In this document: in pieces, positions 33,769 through 43,048 of the stretch
Layout: every line of letters starts with the position of its first letter
Position numbering within the stretch: position 1 is the stretch's first letter
Assembly: GCA_012522955.1 (NCBI GenBank)
Contig: JAAYJK010000052.1
Span: forward strand, 1-64,000
DNA: 64,000 bases
DNA from: Syntrophomonadaceae bacterium
GTDB lineage: Bacteria > Bacillota > Syntrophomonadia > Syntrophomonadales > Syntrophomonadaceae
Direction of reading: 5' to 3'
The notes under the pieces: generated by a model
Seen by the model: the letters and a program-made list of their open reading frames with translations, nothing else
Told to the model about the DNA's origin: nothing
The model's database searches: none
Made by a program: the position numbers and the translations under genes

Positions 33769-36700
33769 ATGATGCAACTTAACCCAAAGGATTTTGATCT
33801 TAAAGATAAAAGTGAAGTTCTGTTTAATGAAAGTTTGAATCAAGCTTGGCAGGATTTAGTATCTTACCAGGCTGATTTAATAATTGGGGTTCCTTTCTAT
33901 AATGAAAAAGATACCTTACCCCTTATTTTAAGAACTATAGAGGAAGCACTATTTGGTATAGAAAACTACCACAAGCCCTTGGTTTTATGCGTTGGTGACC
34001 CGGAAGGAGCTGAGGCTCTGGCCGCCATAAAAAGTATGGATTTTCACTTTCCCCACTATGAATTCTTGATGTCGCCTGGCGGCAACGGCAGGGGGGCTAG
34101 CATTAGAGCAATGCTAGAAATAGCCAATGATCTTAGCTCCGACCTGCTGATTCTGGCGGCGGATTTAATCCAAGATCAAGATCGAGGACTAAAGGCAGAT
34201 TGGATAAACAGGATAATAGAACCACTGGGATTAAAATATGATTTTGTGCTTGCCACCTACCATGAGCACTATTTTGATAACTCTATCAATAGCTTTTTTG
34301 TAGAGCCCTTGCTGGAGAATTTTTACGGTTTTCGTATCGAAGGATCTTTAAGTGGAATGTATGCTCTTTCGCAAAATTTAGTAGAAGATTTGTGTATGGA
34401 ATTGAAATTCTGGCCCGAAATCACCAGAAGCTATGGCATTGATCCCTGGATAATTACCCGGGTTATGAGTTGGAAGAAAGACCTGTGCGAAGTCTACCTG
34501 GGAGCCAAACTGGAGCCTTTTTCCCTGGAAAAAGTGAATTATGTTTTTAAACAAATAGCCTGGGCTCTGTTTGAATGCATTAAACGAGATGAAGACCACT
34601 GGTTGAAAAAGCCCGTTATTTTTCGGGCTCCGGATATACATGGGATGAAAAATGAGGAAGAACCTATGGAAGTTAGGTTCAGTGCTGAGGGACTGGTATG
34701 GTTCTTTAAGCGAAATTTTCATCAGTATGCCCCAGTATATGAAGCATCGGTAGATGAACATGTGTATAAAGACCTGCAAAACTCGGTTCTGGCTCCCAGC
34801 CGGGAATTTAGCTTCAAATCGGAGAACTGGGCTAAACTGGTTCTTTCCCTGCTATTTGAGTACTCCTTTAACCGGGAACTGCAGGGAGATGACATTTTAA
34901 ACACTCTTACTACCGCCTTTAACGGTAGAATAGCCGGTTATGTTATGCAAATTCAGCTTTTAGGGGAAAAGCTGGAAGGTCTTAGGGATTTTGATCTCAG
35001 TCATTTGCTGATCATGGAGGCTGAAATGGTGAAAGCCCAACAACATAGATCTTTTCTACAACTCAGAGATGTTTTCCTGGATAAATGGAAAACCAAGCTG
35101 TTGGAAGTTACACCTCCCCTTACTCCATCTCGTTACCTGGAATATGTACCGGGAATACCCATTGTTTTACCTAATACCGTAATAGGTAAGGGTGGCAAAG
35201 CGGCATATACCGAAGAAGTTTTTAACCGTTTGCAGAAACGCTATCAAGAAGGATTTGAACATGTAATTCAACAATCTTTGGGAGTACCTGCCGATGCGCC
35301 AGCCTCTGCCATATGCATTCGTTATCACCAGTACATGCAAGAATTAGAAAACACTATGGAAACTCTATTCCCCGGTGATTTATACAGCGAAGAAGGAGTA
35401 GCCCAGGTTTTGCAACGCCTCTTTGAGCTCTTGCCTCATCAGAAAATGTATTCAGTCCGGGATGATACCTTTAAAGAAATGGTAGTAAGATTCCCCCCGG
35501 TTAATATTATGATTCCGGCCGGATACCATAGTACACGAGATTTATTGGAGGGAATGGATATCAGGGATACAGTAAGCCTGGCTAACCTGATTGAGACTCG
35601 TAAATATTCGGATCGGGCACTATTATGGATATTGGATAACCTGCGCCCTGAAGGCCTGGAAGAAGTGGATATCAAGTATATTGTCTTGGACCCCAGATTC
35701 GGTCAGATAGCTCGTCTGGGAAATATATCCAATCTCAATAAAATTACCACCCGAATAGTTGCTACTCCTTTCAACAAAGGCATGGGAGGAAATTTTCCAC
35801 GTATACGCTTTTGTCTGTTTATTGCCCGTCATATTACTATTGCAGAAAACTATGCCCATCTGTGGAGAACCTTTGCTCGGGAACGCAAAAATTTGGGAAA
35901 CAAGATAAGGAATTCCTTAATTGGACGATATGAAACCGCTGCTTTTTCAGCCCATAATATTTTTGAAAACCTTCATCATCGCTCCCTGGTCCAGAGTTTT
36001 AGGGGCTTAGCCCAGAGGCTGCAGGAACAAGGTCTAAAGCAGGAAGCCGAAATTATAAGGATAATGTGCGATAGTTACGGTTTGAGTCAGGTACTGGATG
36101 ACGGTACTTTTCTCCCCCTCTCAGCCTGGAGTTGGGCCAGCTACAACTATAAAGGAGGGCAAGGAGTGCCTACTCCCCTATCCAGTCATGTGGAAGAAAA
36201 ATGGTTTAACCAGGATTTGCTGGAAGAAATTTATAAAGAACTGGGGTATGATATTAGCGGCATTGAATCAGGCGTTCAGCAGCTGATTGGTGAAGGAAGA
36301 GCCAGTGAAAATGTTCTAGATACCCTCTTGGGGATAAAGCCAAAAGATGTAAGCGTGGTAGCCCAGGAAGCTATAGCCTATTCCCCAGCCCAGCAATTGC
36401 ATCGCTATTCCGGCAATCCCATTCTCAGCCCTATTAAAGAGCATTACTGGGAAAATAAATATGTACTCAACGCTGCCTGTCTAAGGCTTCAAGGCTTGGT
36501 TTATATCCTATACCGGGCTTATGGAGATGACCAGGTATCCCGAATCGGGTTGGCGGTAAGCGATGGATACAAAATAATAGAACGCATGCCAGAACCCATA
36601 TTTGCACCAGCTACTGAGAAAGAAAGTCGAGGTTGTGAAGATCCCAGGACAGTTGTCATCGATGATGAGATTTATATGATGTATACTGCTTATGATGGAG

Positions 36701-37335
36701 TTATAGCCCAAATATCCGCAGCTTCCATAAAAGTATCTGATTTTCTGGCTCGTAATTTTGACCGCTGGCAAAGAAAAGGATTGGCCTTTAAAGATGTCTG
36801 GAATAAAGACGCCATACTGTTTCCCGAGAAAATACAAGGGAAATATGTTATTTATCATCGGATTGAACCCAGTATATGGGTATCTTATCTGGATAAATTG
36901 GAATTTCCGGTTCCCCGGGAAAGGCATGCCATTATCATGGGTCCCCGTTCGGGGCGGATGTGGGATTCACTAAAAATAGGAGCCGGCACTCAACCTATTA
37001 AAACTCGCTACGGATGGCTTATGATTTACCATGGGGTTGACCGTCAGCTGGTTTACCGACTGGGAGTTATCCTGGTAGATCTTAATAACCCGGAGTTGCT
37101 TATTTACCGCTCCCCTAACAGCATACTGCAGCCGGAAATGGACTATGAAATTGGGGCTGACACCGGTTCCTGGGTACCCAATGTTGTATTTACCTGTGGA
37201 GCAGTGCCGGCTTCCGAGAAAGTAATTTTGGAGGATGATGATGAAATACTGGTATATTACGGAGCTGCTGATACCCATATAGGAGTAGCTACTGCTACCC
37301 TGGCGGAGCTTATTCCGGAAGAATATCGCCGGTAA
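33769..37335 (+). CDS. Glycosyltransferase-GH130 phosphorylase fusion
   Basis: A 1188-residue cytosolic protein. Residues about 25-330 form a GT-A glycosyltransferase related to glucosyl/mannosyl-3-phosphoglycerate synthases (LIIGVPFYNEKDTLPLIL, then SPGGNGRGASIRAMLEIAND and an AADL acidic motif). Residues about 400-880 are an uncharacterised, mainly helical region (NIMIPAGYHSTRDLLEGMD; KGMGGNFPRIRFCLF). Residues about 885-1188 are a five-bladed GH130 glycoside phosphorylase (HRYSGNPILSP, ILYRAYGDD, RGCEDPR with the catalytic Asp region, KDAILFPEK, GWLMIYHG, then VVFTCGAVP). One chain could thus build and phosphorolyse the same glycoside, probably a mannoside given the neighbours (inference). 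The start at ATG 33769 or 33772 follows AGGGAGGGG. Confidence 0.88.
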   Translation: MMQLNPKDFDLKDKSEVLFNESLNQAWQDLVSYQADLIIGVPFYNEKDTLPLILRTIEEALFGIENYHKPLVLCVGDPEGAEALAAIKSMDFHFPHYEFLMSPGGNGRGASIRAMLEIANDLSSDLLILAADLIQDQDRGLKADWINRIIEPLGLKYDFVLATYHEHYFDNSINSFFVEPLLENFYGFRIEGSLSGMYALSQNLVEDLCMELKFWPEITRSYGIDPWIITRVMSWKKDLCEVYLGAKLEPFSLEKVNYVFKQIAWALFECIKRDEDHWLKKPVIFRAPDIHGMKNEEEPMEVRFSAEGLVWFFKRNFHQYAPVYEASVDEHVYKDLQNSVLAPSREFSFKSENWAKLVLSLLFEYSFNRELQGDDILNTLTTAFNGRIAGYVMQIQLLGEKLEGLRDFDLSHLLIMEAEMVKAQQHRSFLQLRDVFLDKWKTKLLEVTPPLTPSRYLEYVPGIPIVLPNTVIGKGGKAAYTEEVFNRLQKRYQEGFEHVIQQSLGVPADAPASAICIRYHQYMQELENTMETLFPGDLYSEEGVAQVLQRLFELLPHQKMYSVRDDTFKEMVVRFPPVNIMIPAGYHSTRDLLEGMDIRDTVSLANLIETRKYSDRALLWILDNLRPEGLEEVDIKYIVLDPRFGQIARLGNISNLNKITTRIVATPFNKGMGGNFPRIRFCLFIARHITIAENYAHLWRTFARERKNLGNKIRNSLIGRYETAAFSAHNIFENLHHRSLVQSFRGLAQRLQEQGLKQEAEIIRIMCDSYGLSQVLDDGTFLPLSAWSWASYNYKGGQGVPTPLSSHVEEKWFNQDLLEEIYKELGYDISGIESGVQQLIGEGRASENVLDTLLGIKPKDVSVVAQEAIAYSPAQQLHRYSGNPILSPIKEHYWENKYVLNAACLRLQGLVYILYRAYGDDQVSRIGLAVSDGYKIIERMPEPIFAPATEKESRGCEDPRTVVIDDEIYMMYTAYDGVIAQISAASIKVSDFLARNFDRWQRKGLAFKDVWNKDAILFPEKIQGKYVIYHRIEPSIWVSYLDKLEFPVPRERHAIIMGPRSGRMWDSLKIGAGTQPIKTRYGWLMIYHGVDRQLVYRLGVILVDLNNPELLIYRSPNSILQPEMDYEIGADTGSWVPNVVFTCGAVPASEKVILEDDDEILVYYGAADTHIGVATATLAELIPEEYRR

Positions 37336-37484
37336 TGGCCCCTAGCCATATAGATTTTCAACTTTTGTAATGGTAGGCGCGGATATTTATGCATCCAAAC
37401 CCGCGTAATATAACTTTGCACGGAGGACTCAAGCACAAGAATGGAAATCCCGGGAAAGCTAAAAACCTGATTAATTAAAGCAAC

Positions 37485-37514
37485 GCCAGCTTTGAAGCAA
37501 ACTGGCTTCTTTTT
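37485..37514 (+). terminator. Intrinsic terminator of the fusion gene
   Basis: Stem GCCAG...CTGGC with an inner TTTG/CAAA helix, then TTCTTTTT, 150 nt past the stop codon of the glycosyltransferase fusion. Confidence 0.75.
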
Positions 37515-37547
37515 GAGTTGCCATGCTTTAGAAACTAGTATCTATAT

Positions 37548-38720
37548 TCATGGCTCTTTTGAGAGTACTAACTGCCCCGCCCCCAATCGCTCCAGTATTT
37601 CCAGACTGATCTTATGATAAAGGGCTGCTACACTATCCCAGCTTAAGGAACCCCCCATTTCAGCAGTTTTTCGTTCCAGCTCTTCTTGCAAGCTGGGATT
37701 GCTCAAAAGGCAGTCCAATAAACCGGCCAGAGCGTCAGCATCAGGCCTTTCAGCAAGCAAGCCCCTTCCCCCCTCCAGCAATTCTCGAGCATATTCGTAA
37801 GGGGTAGATATAATGGCACGTCCGGTGCCCGTGGCGAAAGCCAGGGTGCCAGATACCGCCTGGTCCAGGTTGGGATAAGGACTGAGGTAAATATCAGTCA
37901 GGTATAGATAATCTCCCAATTCTTCATTGGTGAGATAACGATTTTCAAAGATCACATGCTCTTCCAGTTTTAAATCCCTAACCTGCTGCATTATGTTTTC
38001 CCGATAGCGCTCTCCTTCATTCCTCAGCAATACCGGATGAGTCGCTCCCGCAATGACATATAATACCCGGGGATGTTTCTCCACCACCCCGGCCAAGGCC
38101 TTGAGTCCGATTTCCAAACCTTTTCCCGGTCCGATCAGACCGAAGGTGGTAATAATAGTCCGGTTTTGCCAACCACGCTGCTCTTTAAGAACTTTCCTAT
38201 CCTGGGGTCTAAAATCCGGCACTCCATGGGGGACCACAAAAGTTTGCTGGGGCTTTATTGCATAAATATCTAACATTAGGCTTCGAGCCCGCTCGGTCAT
38301 ACATATGACTCCGGAAGCCAAATCTGCCAGACGACTCAAAACCTGCTGCTGCCTCTGGGATGGATGTGGCAATACGGTATGAGTTACTAGCAGGAAAGGC
38401 TTTTTAAGCTGCTCGGCCAAAGCTACAATGTATTCTCCATCCGGCCCCCCGAATATACCATATTCATGCTGTATTATAATCATATCCACCGCTATCTCCT
38501 GATTGACCCAGTGGGCCAAGGCAGTATAGTCAGCTTTATTCTCCTGCTGTATTGTCCACACTACCTCCACTGGATAATCATAAGTTTGAAAGGGGTCCTC
38601 CATGGCAGCCATCAGTATCCGGGGCTGATATGGTATTAAATGGTCCCTTAAGTCTTTGGAGAAATTGGCAATTCCGCATTTACGGGGAGGATAAGTACTC
38701 ACAATCAAACAATCATTCAT
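37548..38720 (-). CDS. GT4-family glycosyltransferase
   Basis: A 390-residue retaining glycosyltransferase, GT-B fold. The N-terminal STYPPRKCGIANFSKDLRDH binds the acceptor side. The C-terminal half has TFGLIGPGKGLEIGLKALA, YLSPYPNLDQAVSGTLAFAT and the E-x7-E-like donor loop (YEYARELLEGGRG). With GDP-mannose genes upstream on the same strand it is likely a mannosyltransferase, though its acceptor cannot be told. The start at ATG 38720 follows GGAGGTGAC. It is convergent with the GT-GH130 fusion; together they form a mannoside module. Confidence 0.85.
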   Translation of the reverse strand: MNDCLIVSTYPPRKCGIANFSKDLRDHLIPYQPRILMAAMEDPFQTYDYPVEVVWTIQQENKADYTALAHWVNQEIAVDMIIIQHEYGIFGGPDGEYIVALAEQLKKPFLLVTHTVLPHPSQRQQQVLSRLADLASGVICMTERARSLMLDIYAIKPQQTFVVPHGVPDFRPQDRKVLKEQRGWQNRTIITTFGLIGPGKGLEIGLKALAGVVEKHPRVLYVIAGATHPVLLRNEGERYRENIMQQVRDLKLEEHVIFENRYLTNEELGDYLYLTDIYLSPYPNLDQAVSGTLAFATGTGRAIISTPYEYARELLEGGRGLLAERPDADALAGLLDCLLSNPSLQEELERKTAEMGGSLSWDSVAALYHKISLEILERLGAGQLVLSKEP

Positions 38721-39110
38721 CTTGGAGTCACCTCCTATTTTCTTGGTAATTGGATCAGATATGCTTGTAGCTTATAAGCTGAGTCTGGTGCTTTGGGCTA
38801 TGGGTGGATAGCAGTGCAGTAATGGCGAGCTCTGACGTATTATCGCCTATTATGTATGTTGGTTTAATATTAGCATATTTCCCCGCCCCATGCTATCTTA
38901 GCCTAAATTAGTCCAGCCCCGTGTTAATCAGCAGTGGCTGCCCCAATGGGCCCACGAGCATGAGCTCTAAAGCCTTTTTTATGGGCTTATATCAACGATT
39001 GCTTAAACCATGATAGATACCTCTAAGGGAACCTTTTAGGGATATACCATAAAGAATATTCAGGTTTAATGAAGGCTCCTACCTATAAACTTAATGCCTA
39101 TTACCTACAA
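38721..39110. other. Intergenic region with a decayed segment
   Basis: 390 bp between the GT4 gene and phosphomannomutase. Apart from the possible HydF-like scrap at 38908-39000 and a small AAGCC/GGCTT hairpin near 38970-38988 I see no feature. The GT4 promoter probably lies in the left half. Confidence 0.4.
38908..39000 (-). pseudogene. Possible HydF GTPase-domain scrap
   Basis: The minus frame contains IKKALELMLVGPLGQPLLIN followed by TGLD and a stop, with AIVDISP readable one frame away just before it. The order resembles the switch region of the HydF GTPase (IVSD-P...DPVxKAMELxPxGPVxLIDTAGLDD). It is only about 30 residues and needs a frame change, so the call is weak. Confidence 0.25.
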
Positions 39111-40475
39111 CTAGACGATATTTATGCCCAGGCTAGTTAGAAAGGCAAATAGTTCAGCGCTTATTTGGTCAAGTGCTTCAGGAGTGTTGCCTTCGCAGCG
39201 TACAATTAATTCAGGACCGGTATTGGAAGCCCGAACCAAGCCCCATCCTCCTGGAAATAGAATTCGCGCTCCATCCACATCCAGTACTTTATAAATTCTT
39301 CTGAAATGCTGCAAGACCTGTTCTACTACCTGGAATTTGTCTTCATCACTGCTTTTTACTCGGATTTCCGGAGTAGCATAATACTTGTTGATATCGGCCA
39401 ACAGCCCGGTCAAATCTTGATCACTATGGGATAGTATTCGCAGGAGCCTGGCAGCAGCATATAAGGCATCATCATATCCATAATATTCATCCGCGAAAAA
39501 CAAATGTCCTGACATCTCCCCGGTAAAAACAGCTCCGGTTTCTCTCATTTTGCCCTTGATTAAAGAGTGCCCGGTTTTATACAATAAAGGCTTACCACCC
39601 AAACGATTAATCTCATCTATTAAGCTCTGAGAGCATTTTACCTCTACAATGCATTCTGCTCCGGGATATTGTGGTAAAATTTCCCGCCAGAAAAGAATCA
39701 TCAGCATATCGCCCCAGATAATGTTGCCTTCACGATCTACCACTCCCAAGCGATCTCCGTCACCATCCAGACCTATGCCTAGATCAGCCTCTTCCTGCTT
39801 GACCAGCTTAATCATATCCTGGCAGTTCTCTACCGCTACCGGATCAGGGTGGTGATAAGGGAAGGAAGGATCTGATTCGCAATAAAGTTCAACTACCTCA
39901 CAACCCAGCTCCCGGAACAGGCGCGGCGCAAAGAGGGAGGCGGTACCGCTGCCACAGTCAACTACTACTTTTAAGAGCTTGGGTCCCAACTGAATTTTAC
40001 CCTTTATCATTTCCATATAGTCGTCTATTACATCAACTTCCCTTAAGCTGCCGGATGATCCGGAAACAAAATCGCTATTCTGGGCCCGTCGGCGTATCTC
40101 TTGAATCTCATCCCCATATATGGTTGTTTCCCCCAGCAGCATTTTAAAGCCGTTGAATTCCGCAGCATTGTGGCTGGCCGTAATCATCAGGCCAGCATTA
40201 ACATTAAGATGCCGGGCGGCAAAATAGAAAATAGGGGTAACAACCACTCCTAGGTCTAATACCTCACAGCCTGAATCCAATAAGGCCTGAACCGTTATTT
40301 CCCTTAAGCGGGGCGAGGACAATCTGTTGTCCCGGCCCAGCAGCATCTTATTCCAGCCACGCTGGGCTGCCTGGGCCGCTAAAGCCCGCGCGATTTTATA
40401 TACCGCATCCTCGGTTAAATCCTGGTCGACTATACCGCGAATATCATACAATCTAAAAATATTAGGATTTATCAA
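39111..40475 (-). CDS. Phosphomannomutase/phosphoglucomutase
   Basis: Interconverts mannose-6-phosphate and mannose-1-phosphate (or the glucose phosphates); 454 residues, alpha-D-phosphohexomutase family. Motifs in order: FRLYDIRGIVDQDL, the phosphoserine loop MITASHNAAEFNG, the metal loop GLDGDGDRLG, the sugar loop GEMSGHLFF, and the phosphate loop RASNTGPELIVRCEG. The start is TTG 40475, 8 nt after AAGGAG; the GTG at 40484 overlaps that site. It follows manC by 41 nt and so supplies mannose-1-phosphate for GDP-mannose. Confidence 0.92.
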   Translation of the reverse strand: MINPNIFRLYDIRGIVDQDLTEDAVYKIARALAAQAAQRGWNKMLLGRDNRLSSPRLREITVQALLDSGCEVLDLGVVVTPIFYFAARHLNVNAGLMITASHNAAEFNGFKMLLGETTIYGDEIQEIRRRAQNSDFVSGSSGSLREVDVIDDYMEMIKGKIQLGPKLLKVVVDCGSGTASLFAPRLFRELGCEVVELYCESDPSFPYHHPDPVAVENCQDMIKLVKQEEADLGIGLDGDGDRLGVVDREGNIIWGDMLMILFWREILPQYPGAECIVEVKCSQSLIDEINRLGGKPLLYKTGHSLIKGKMRETGAVFTGEMSGHLFFADEYYGYDDALYAAARLLRILSHSDQDLTGLLADINKYYATPEIRVKSSDEDKFQVVEQVLQHFRRIYKVLDVDGARILFPGGWGLVRASNTGPELIVRCEGNTPEALDQISAELFAFLTSLGINIV

Positions 40476-40516
40476 GCGTTTCACTCCTTAAGCAAAAATT
40501 TTTGGCCTGAATAATT

Positions 40517-41572
40517 CTATATAACATCTTTATACCCGGCAGCCTTTAAAGCTTCCACCACTTGTTTCAATTCCGGAGCCCGGTCTTTGCTGCAAACCAA
40601 CAGACTGTCCTGGTTATCCACGATTATCAATCCTTCCACCCCCAGGGTGGCCACTACTCTCTGGGGAGAATAAACCATACATTCACTGGTATCCACAAAT
40701 ACCCCCTGGCTTTCCAGTATGTTGCCCCTGGTGTCAGGCTTATGGTAGCGTTCCAGAGCCGCCCAGCTGCCCACATCGTCCCAAGCAAAGGAAGCGGGTA
40801 TTATCAGCACCTGGCTGCACTTTTCCATGATACCATAATCTATGGAAATTTTGGGCAATTCTTCGTATACTTCTCTTATAATATCTCTTTCCTGCTTACT
40901 GCCTAGGCTATTAGCGATAAGATGCAATCCTCGGTCCAATTGGGGAAGATGTTGGGCTATCAATCCCAGCAGCAAGTCGGTGCGCCAGACAAAGATACCG
41001 CTATTCCAAAGGTAAGTAGTCTGAGCCAAATAGCTTAGAGCCGTTTCCAAATCAGGTTTTTCATGAAAAGCCCGGGTTTCATATATTTGCCTACCCTCTA
41101 TCTCCTGCCATAGTTTTCCTTGTTGAATATAGCCAAATCCGGTTTCGGGCCTATATGGCTTGATGCCAATGGTTAGCACCCACTCCCCACCTTCAGCTAG
41201 GCTGGCCGCTGCCCTGATTGTATTTTGGAAAGCTTCCGTATCGGCAATAAAATGATCGGCTGGTAGAACCAGCATGATCCCTTGCGGATCCCGGTCTTGT
41301 ATATAAACTGCTGCCAATCCTGCGGCTGCTGCAGTATCTCGCCCGCAGTATTCGCATATGATGTGGCTTAGGTTAAGCTCAGGCAGTTGTTCTTGCACTA
41401 ATTCCTGATATAGTATATCAGTTACCACATAAATATCCTCTGGAGCCAGCAGCCCTTTGAGTCTGTCTAGGGTCAGCTGCAGCATGGTACGCCTGCCCAG
41501 CAAGGGCAAAAACTGTTTGGGTTTCTCGCGACGAGATAGGGGCCAAAAACGCTCTCCTCTGCCGCCAGCCAT
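40517..41572 (-). CDS. manC: Mannose-1-phosphate guanylyltransferase
   Basis: Makes GDP-mannose from mannose-1-phosphate and GTP; 351 residues from the first ATG. Motifs: MAGGRGERFWPLSRREKPKQ, the LPADHFI metal site, the product loop FHEKPD with LWNSGIFVW, and SFAWDDVGSW. The usual first beta strand (K-x-x-x-A-V-I before MAGG) is not included when starting at the ATG. The upstream codons do encode KLIYAVI in frame but contain no ATG, GTG or TTG, only ATA or ATT, and ATA at 41585-41587 lies 7 nt after AGAGGTG. The true start may therefore be non-standard. It lies upstream of phosphomannomutase in one operon. Confidence 0.9.
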   Translation of the reverse strand: MAGGRGERFWPLSRREKPKQFLPLLGRRTMLQLTLDRLKGLLAPEDIYVVTDILYQELVQEQLPELNLSHIICEYCGRDTAAAAGLAAVYIQDRDPQGIMLVLPADHFIADTEAFQNTIRAAASLAEGGEWVLTIGIKPYRPETGFGYIQQGKLWQEIEGRQIYETRAFHEKPDLETALSYLAQTTYLWNSGIFVWRTDLLLGLIAQHLPQLDRGLHLIANSLGSKQERDIIREVYEELPKISIDYGIMEKCSQVLIIPASFAWDDVGSWAALERYHKPDTRGNILESQGVFVDTSECMVYSPQRVVATLGVEGLIIVDNQDSLLVCSKDRAPELKQVVEALKAAGYKDVI

Positions 41573-41655
41573 AATTACAGCATATATAAGCTTTCACCTC
41601 TTTCCATAAACGTTACAGCGCTTACATCAGATGGAACAGTTATTGCCTGTATTGC

Positions 41656-41855
41656 CTATATTATCTCATAAAGCAAATTATTCGGGAAATTATTTCGTTT
41701 TACTACTAGGGATCCGAGCTCACAACCTAAATCTTGGGCTATTACCGGACATTTAATTTTCAATATAAAATATATTTCCTTATAATCGCTTCCACTAAGG
41801 GTTTCATAATTGGCCTGTCCTTTGGCCACAACTAAATCAGCCTGTTCAAAGCTAG
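41656..41855 (-). pseudogene. DUF89 (ARMT1-like) C-terminal remnant
   Basis: An open minus frame from about 41855 to TAG at 41656 reads FEQADLVVAKGQANYETLSG then IYFILKIKCPVIAQDLGCEL and GSLVVKR. This is the C-terminal metal-site block of DUF89 phosphatases (DLVIAKGQANYETL, then LKAKCPVIA). A stop just upstream removes the rest. It overlaps the last bases of the following DUF2284 gene's coding end. Confidence 0.65.
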
Positions 41856-42571
41856 TGAATTAAGTCATATGCAAGGGATTTAACCATCATCTGGTACCGG
41901 GAGCCTGGAATTGTAAAGCGGGTACAGCTAAGAGCATTCAGGTTGTTTAGCATATTATCCAGGATTCGATTCTGAGCCTGGCGCTCCTGACAAAATAATC
42001 CCATCACTTTGCTTATACTTTCTACCTTTTCTTCTCCGCTAATATACCATTGCAGCTTGATTCCAAAAACCTGCTGTAAAAGTTTTGCCGCTTCTATACC
42101 AGTAGCTCCTATGGCATAGGTCCGGCGCTGAGGGTTGATACAATACCGGTATCCCCGCATATAGTTGCAGATAGCCAAACCGCATCCCATACAATGACCG
42201 CTGTTTAAAAACAGGATATTTTCTGCTATGGAGTCCAGGACCCGGTAACCCAGCCTGGTAAAAAGAGCGGATATTATAATATCTGGAAAGCGGTATTGCA
42301 TATAGGGCATCTTGGAACTGGCATAGGTGGCAGGAAGATATTTGGTGTAATAGCGGGCAAAAAATACCACCCCGTAAGGATAATCAATCTCTAGGGCTGA
42401 AAAGGGAGGAGCCCAGGGAGCACAGCCTCCTGAGCCGTAACTCTCACATCCTTCCTGGCACCAACTCCTTACCAAATCATAATTATAGCTGATCTCCCCG
42501 CTGTCAATGGCTCGATAACCCACCTCCAGGGGATAATGATTATTCTTCCCACTGCTGTATATGTACCACAT
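41852..42571 (-). CDS. DUF2284-like cysteine-rich protein
   Basis: A 239-residue probable metal-binding protein with two Cys groups: CQEGCESYGSGGCAPWAPP (residues about 38-56) and HCMGCGLAICNYMRGYRYC (about 130-150). It resembles the DUF2284 predicted metal-binding family. No catalytic function is known. It starts at ATG 42571 after GGAGGAAAG. The ending overlaps the DUF89 remnant, which points to a deletion just downstream. Confidence 0.65.
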   Translation of the reverse strand: MWYIYSSGKNNHYPLEVGYRAIDSGEISYNYDLVRSWCQEGCESYGSGGCAPWAPPFSALEIDYPYGVVFFARYYTKYLPATYASSKMPYMQYRFPDIIISALFTRLGYRVLDSIAENILFLNSGHCMGCGLAICNYMRGYRYCINPQRRTYAIGATGIEAAKLLQQVFGIKLQWYISGEEKVESISKVMGLFCQERQAQNRILDNMLNNLNALSCTRFTIPGSRYQMMVKSLAYDLIH

Positions 42572-42692
42572 CTTTCCTCCTGTCCTCAGTGGCTTATTTT
42601 ATCCTTGCAGAAATCTCCTCCAGGCCCCGGCTCCAAGGCATAACTATAAAGACTTAAGCAGCCAAGTTTAGGACTTTCAATCCCAGCGGTAC

Positions 42693-42881
42693 TTAATTGG
42701 CTGCACCGGGACTATAAATGCTCAACATCGACTCGGGTATAATATACGATTTGTTGTTGATTAAAACCAACATCAAGACGTCATCAGGGGCTCTCTTGCC
42801 ACGCCTTCCCACGATCTTCCCAACATAATTATAAAAGGGGTGCCGGGGATGGTTCACAATGACTAAATCTCCATATTCCAC
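42693..42881 (-). CDS. Small SH3/KOW-like protein
   Basis: A 62-residue protein of predicted all-beta structure (EYGDLVIVNHPRHPFYNYVG, IVGRRGKRAPDDVLMLVLIN, IPESMLSIY). It looks like an isolated SH3-like or KOW-like barrel. I do not know the family. The start GTG 42881 lies 6-8 nt after GGGTGGAGGTG; frames open upstream lack a site. Confidence 0.55.
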   Translation of the reverse strand: MEYGDLVIVNHPRHPFYNYVGKIVGRRGKRAPDDVLMLVLINNKSYIIPESMLSIYSPGAAN

Positions 42882-43048
42882 TTGGTTCACCTCCACCCTT
42901 TTGTTTATCGGCAGGCAGAGTATGAGTATTAGTTTATACATATAATGAATGGGGCTATTGCCTGTATTGGTATATTTGTATTCACCAGGCTATGAATTAG
43001 ACCAGGCTGAAGGTTTATGCCATTTACAGAGGAGGTTATGTGATAAAA

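Noticed and set aside
33611-33843. 5' part of a minus-strand frame opposite the glycosyltransferase start
   Set aside because: Antisense to the ribosome site and first codons of the fusion gene; only the last 35 codons resemble a histidine kinase.
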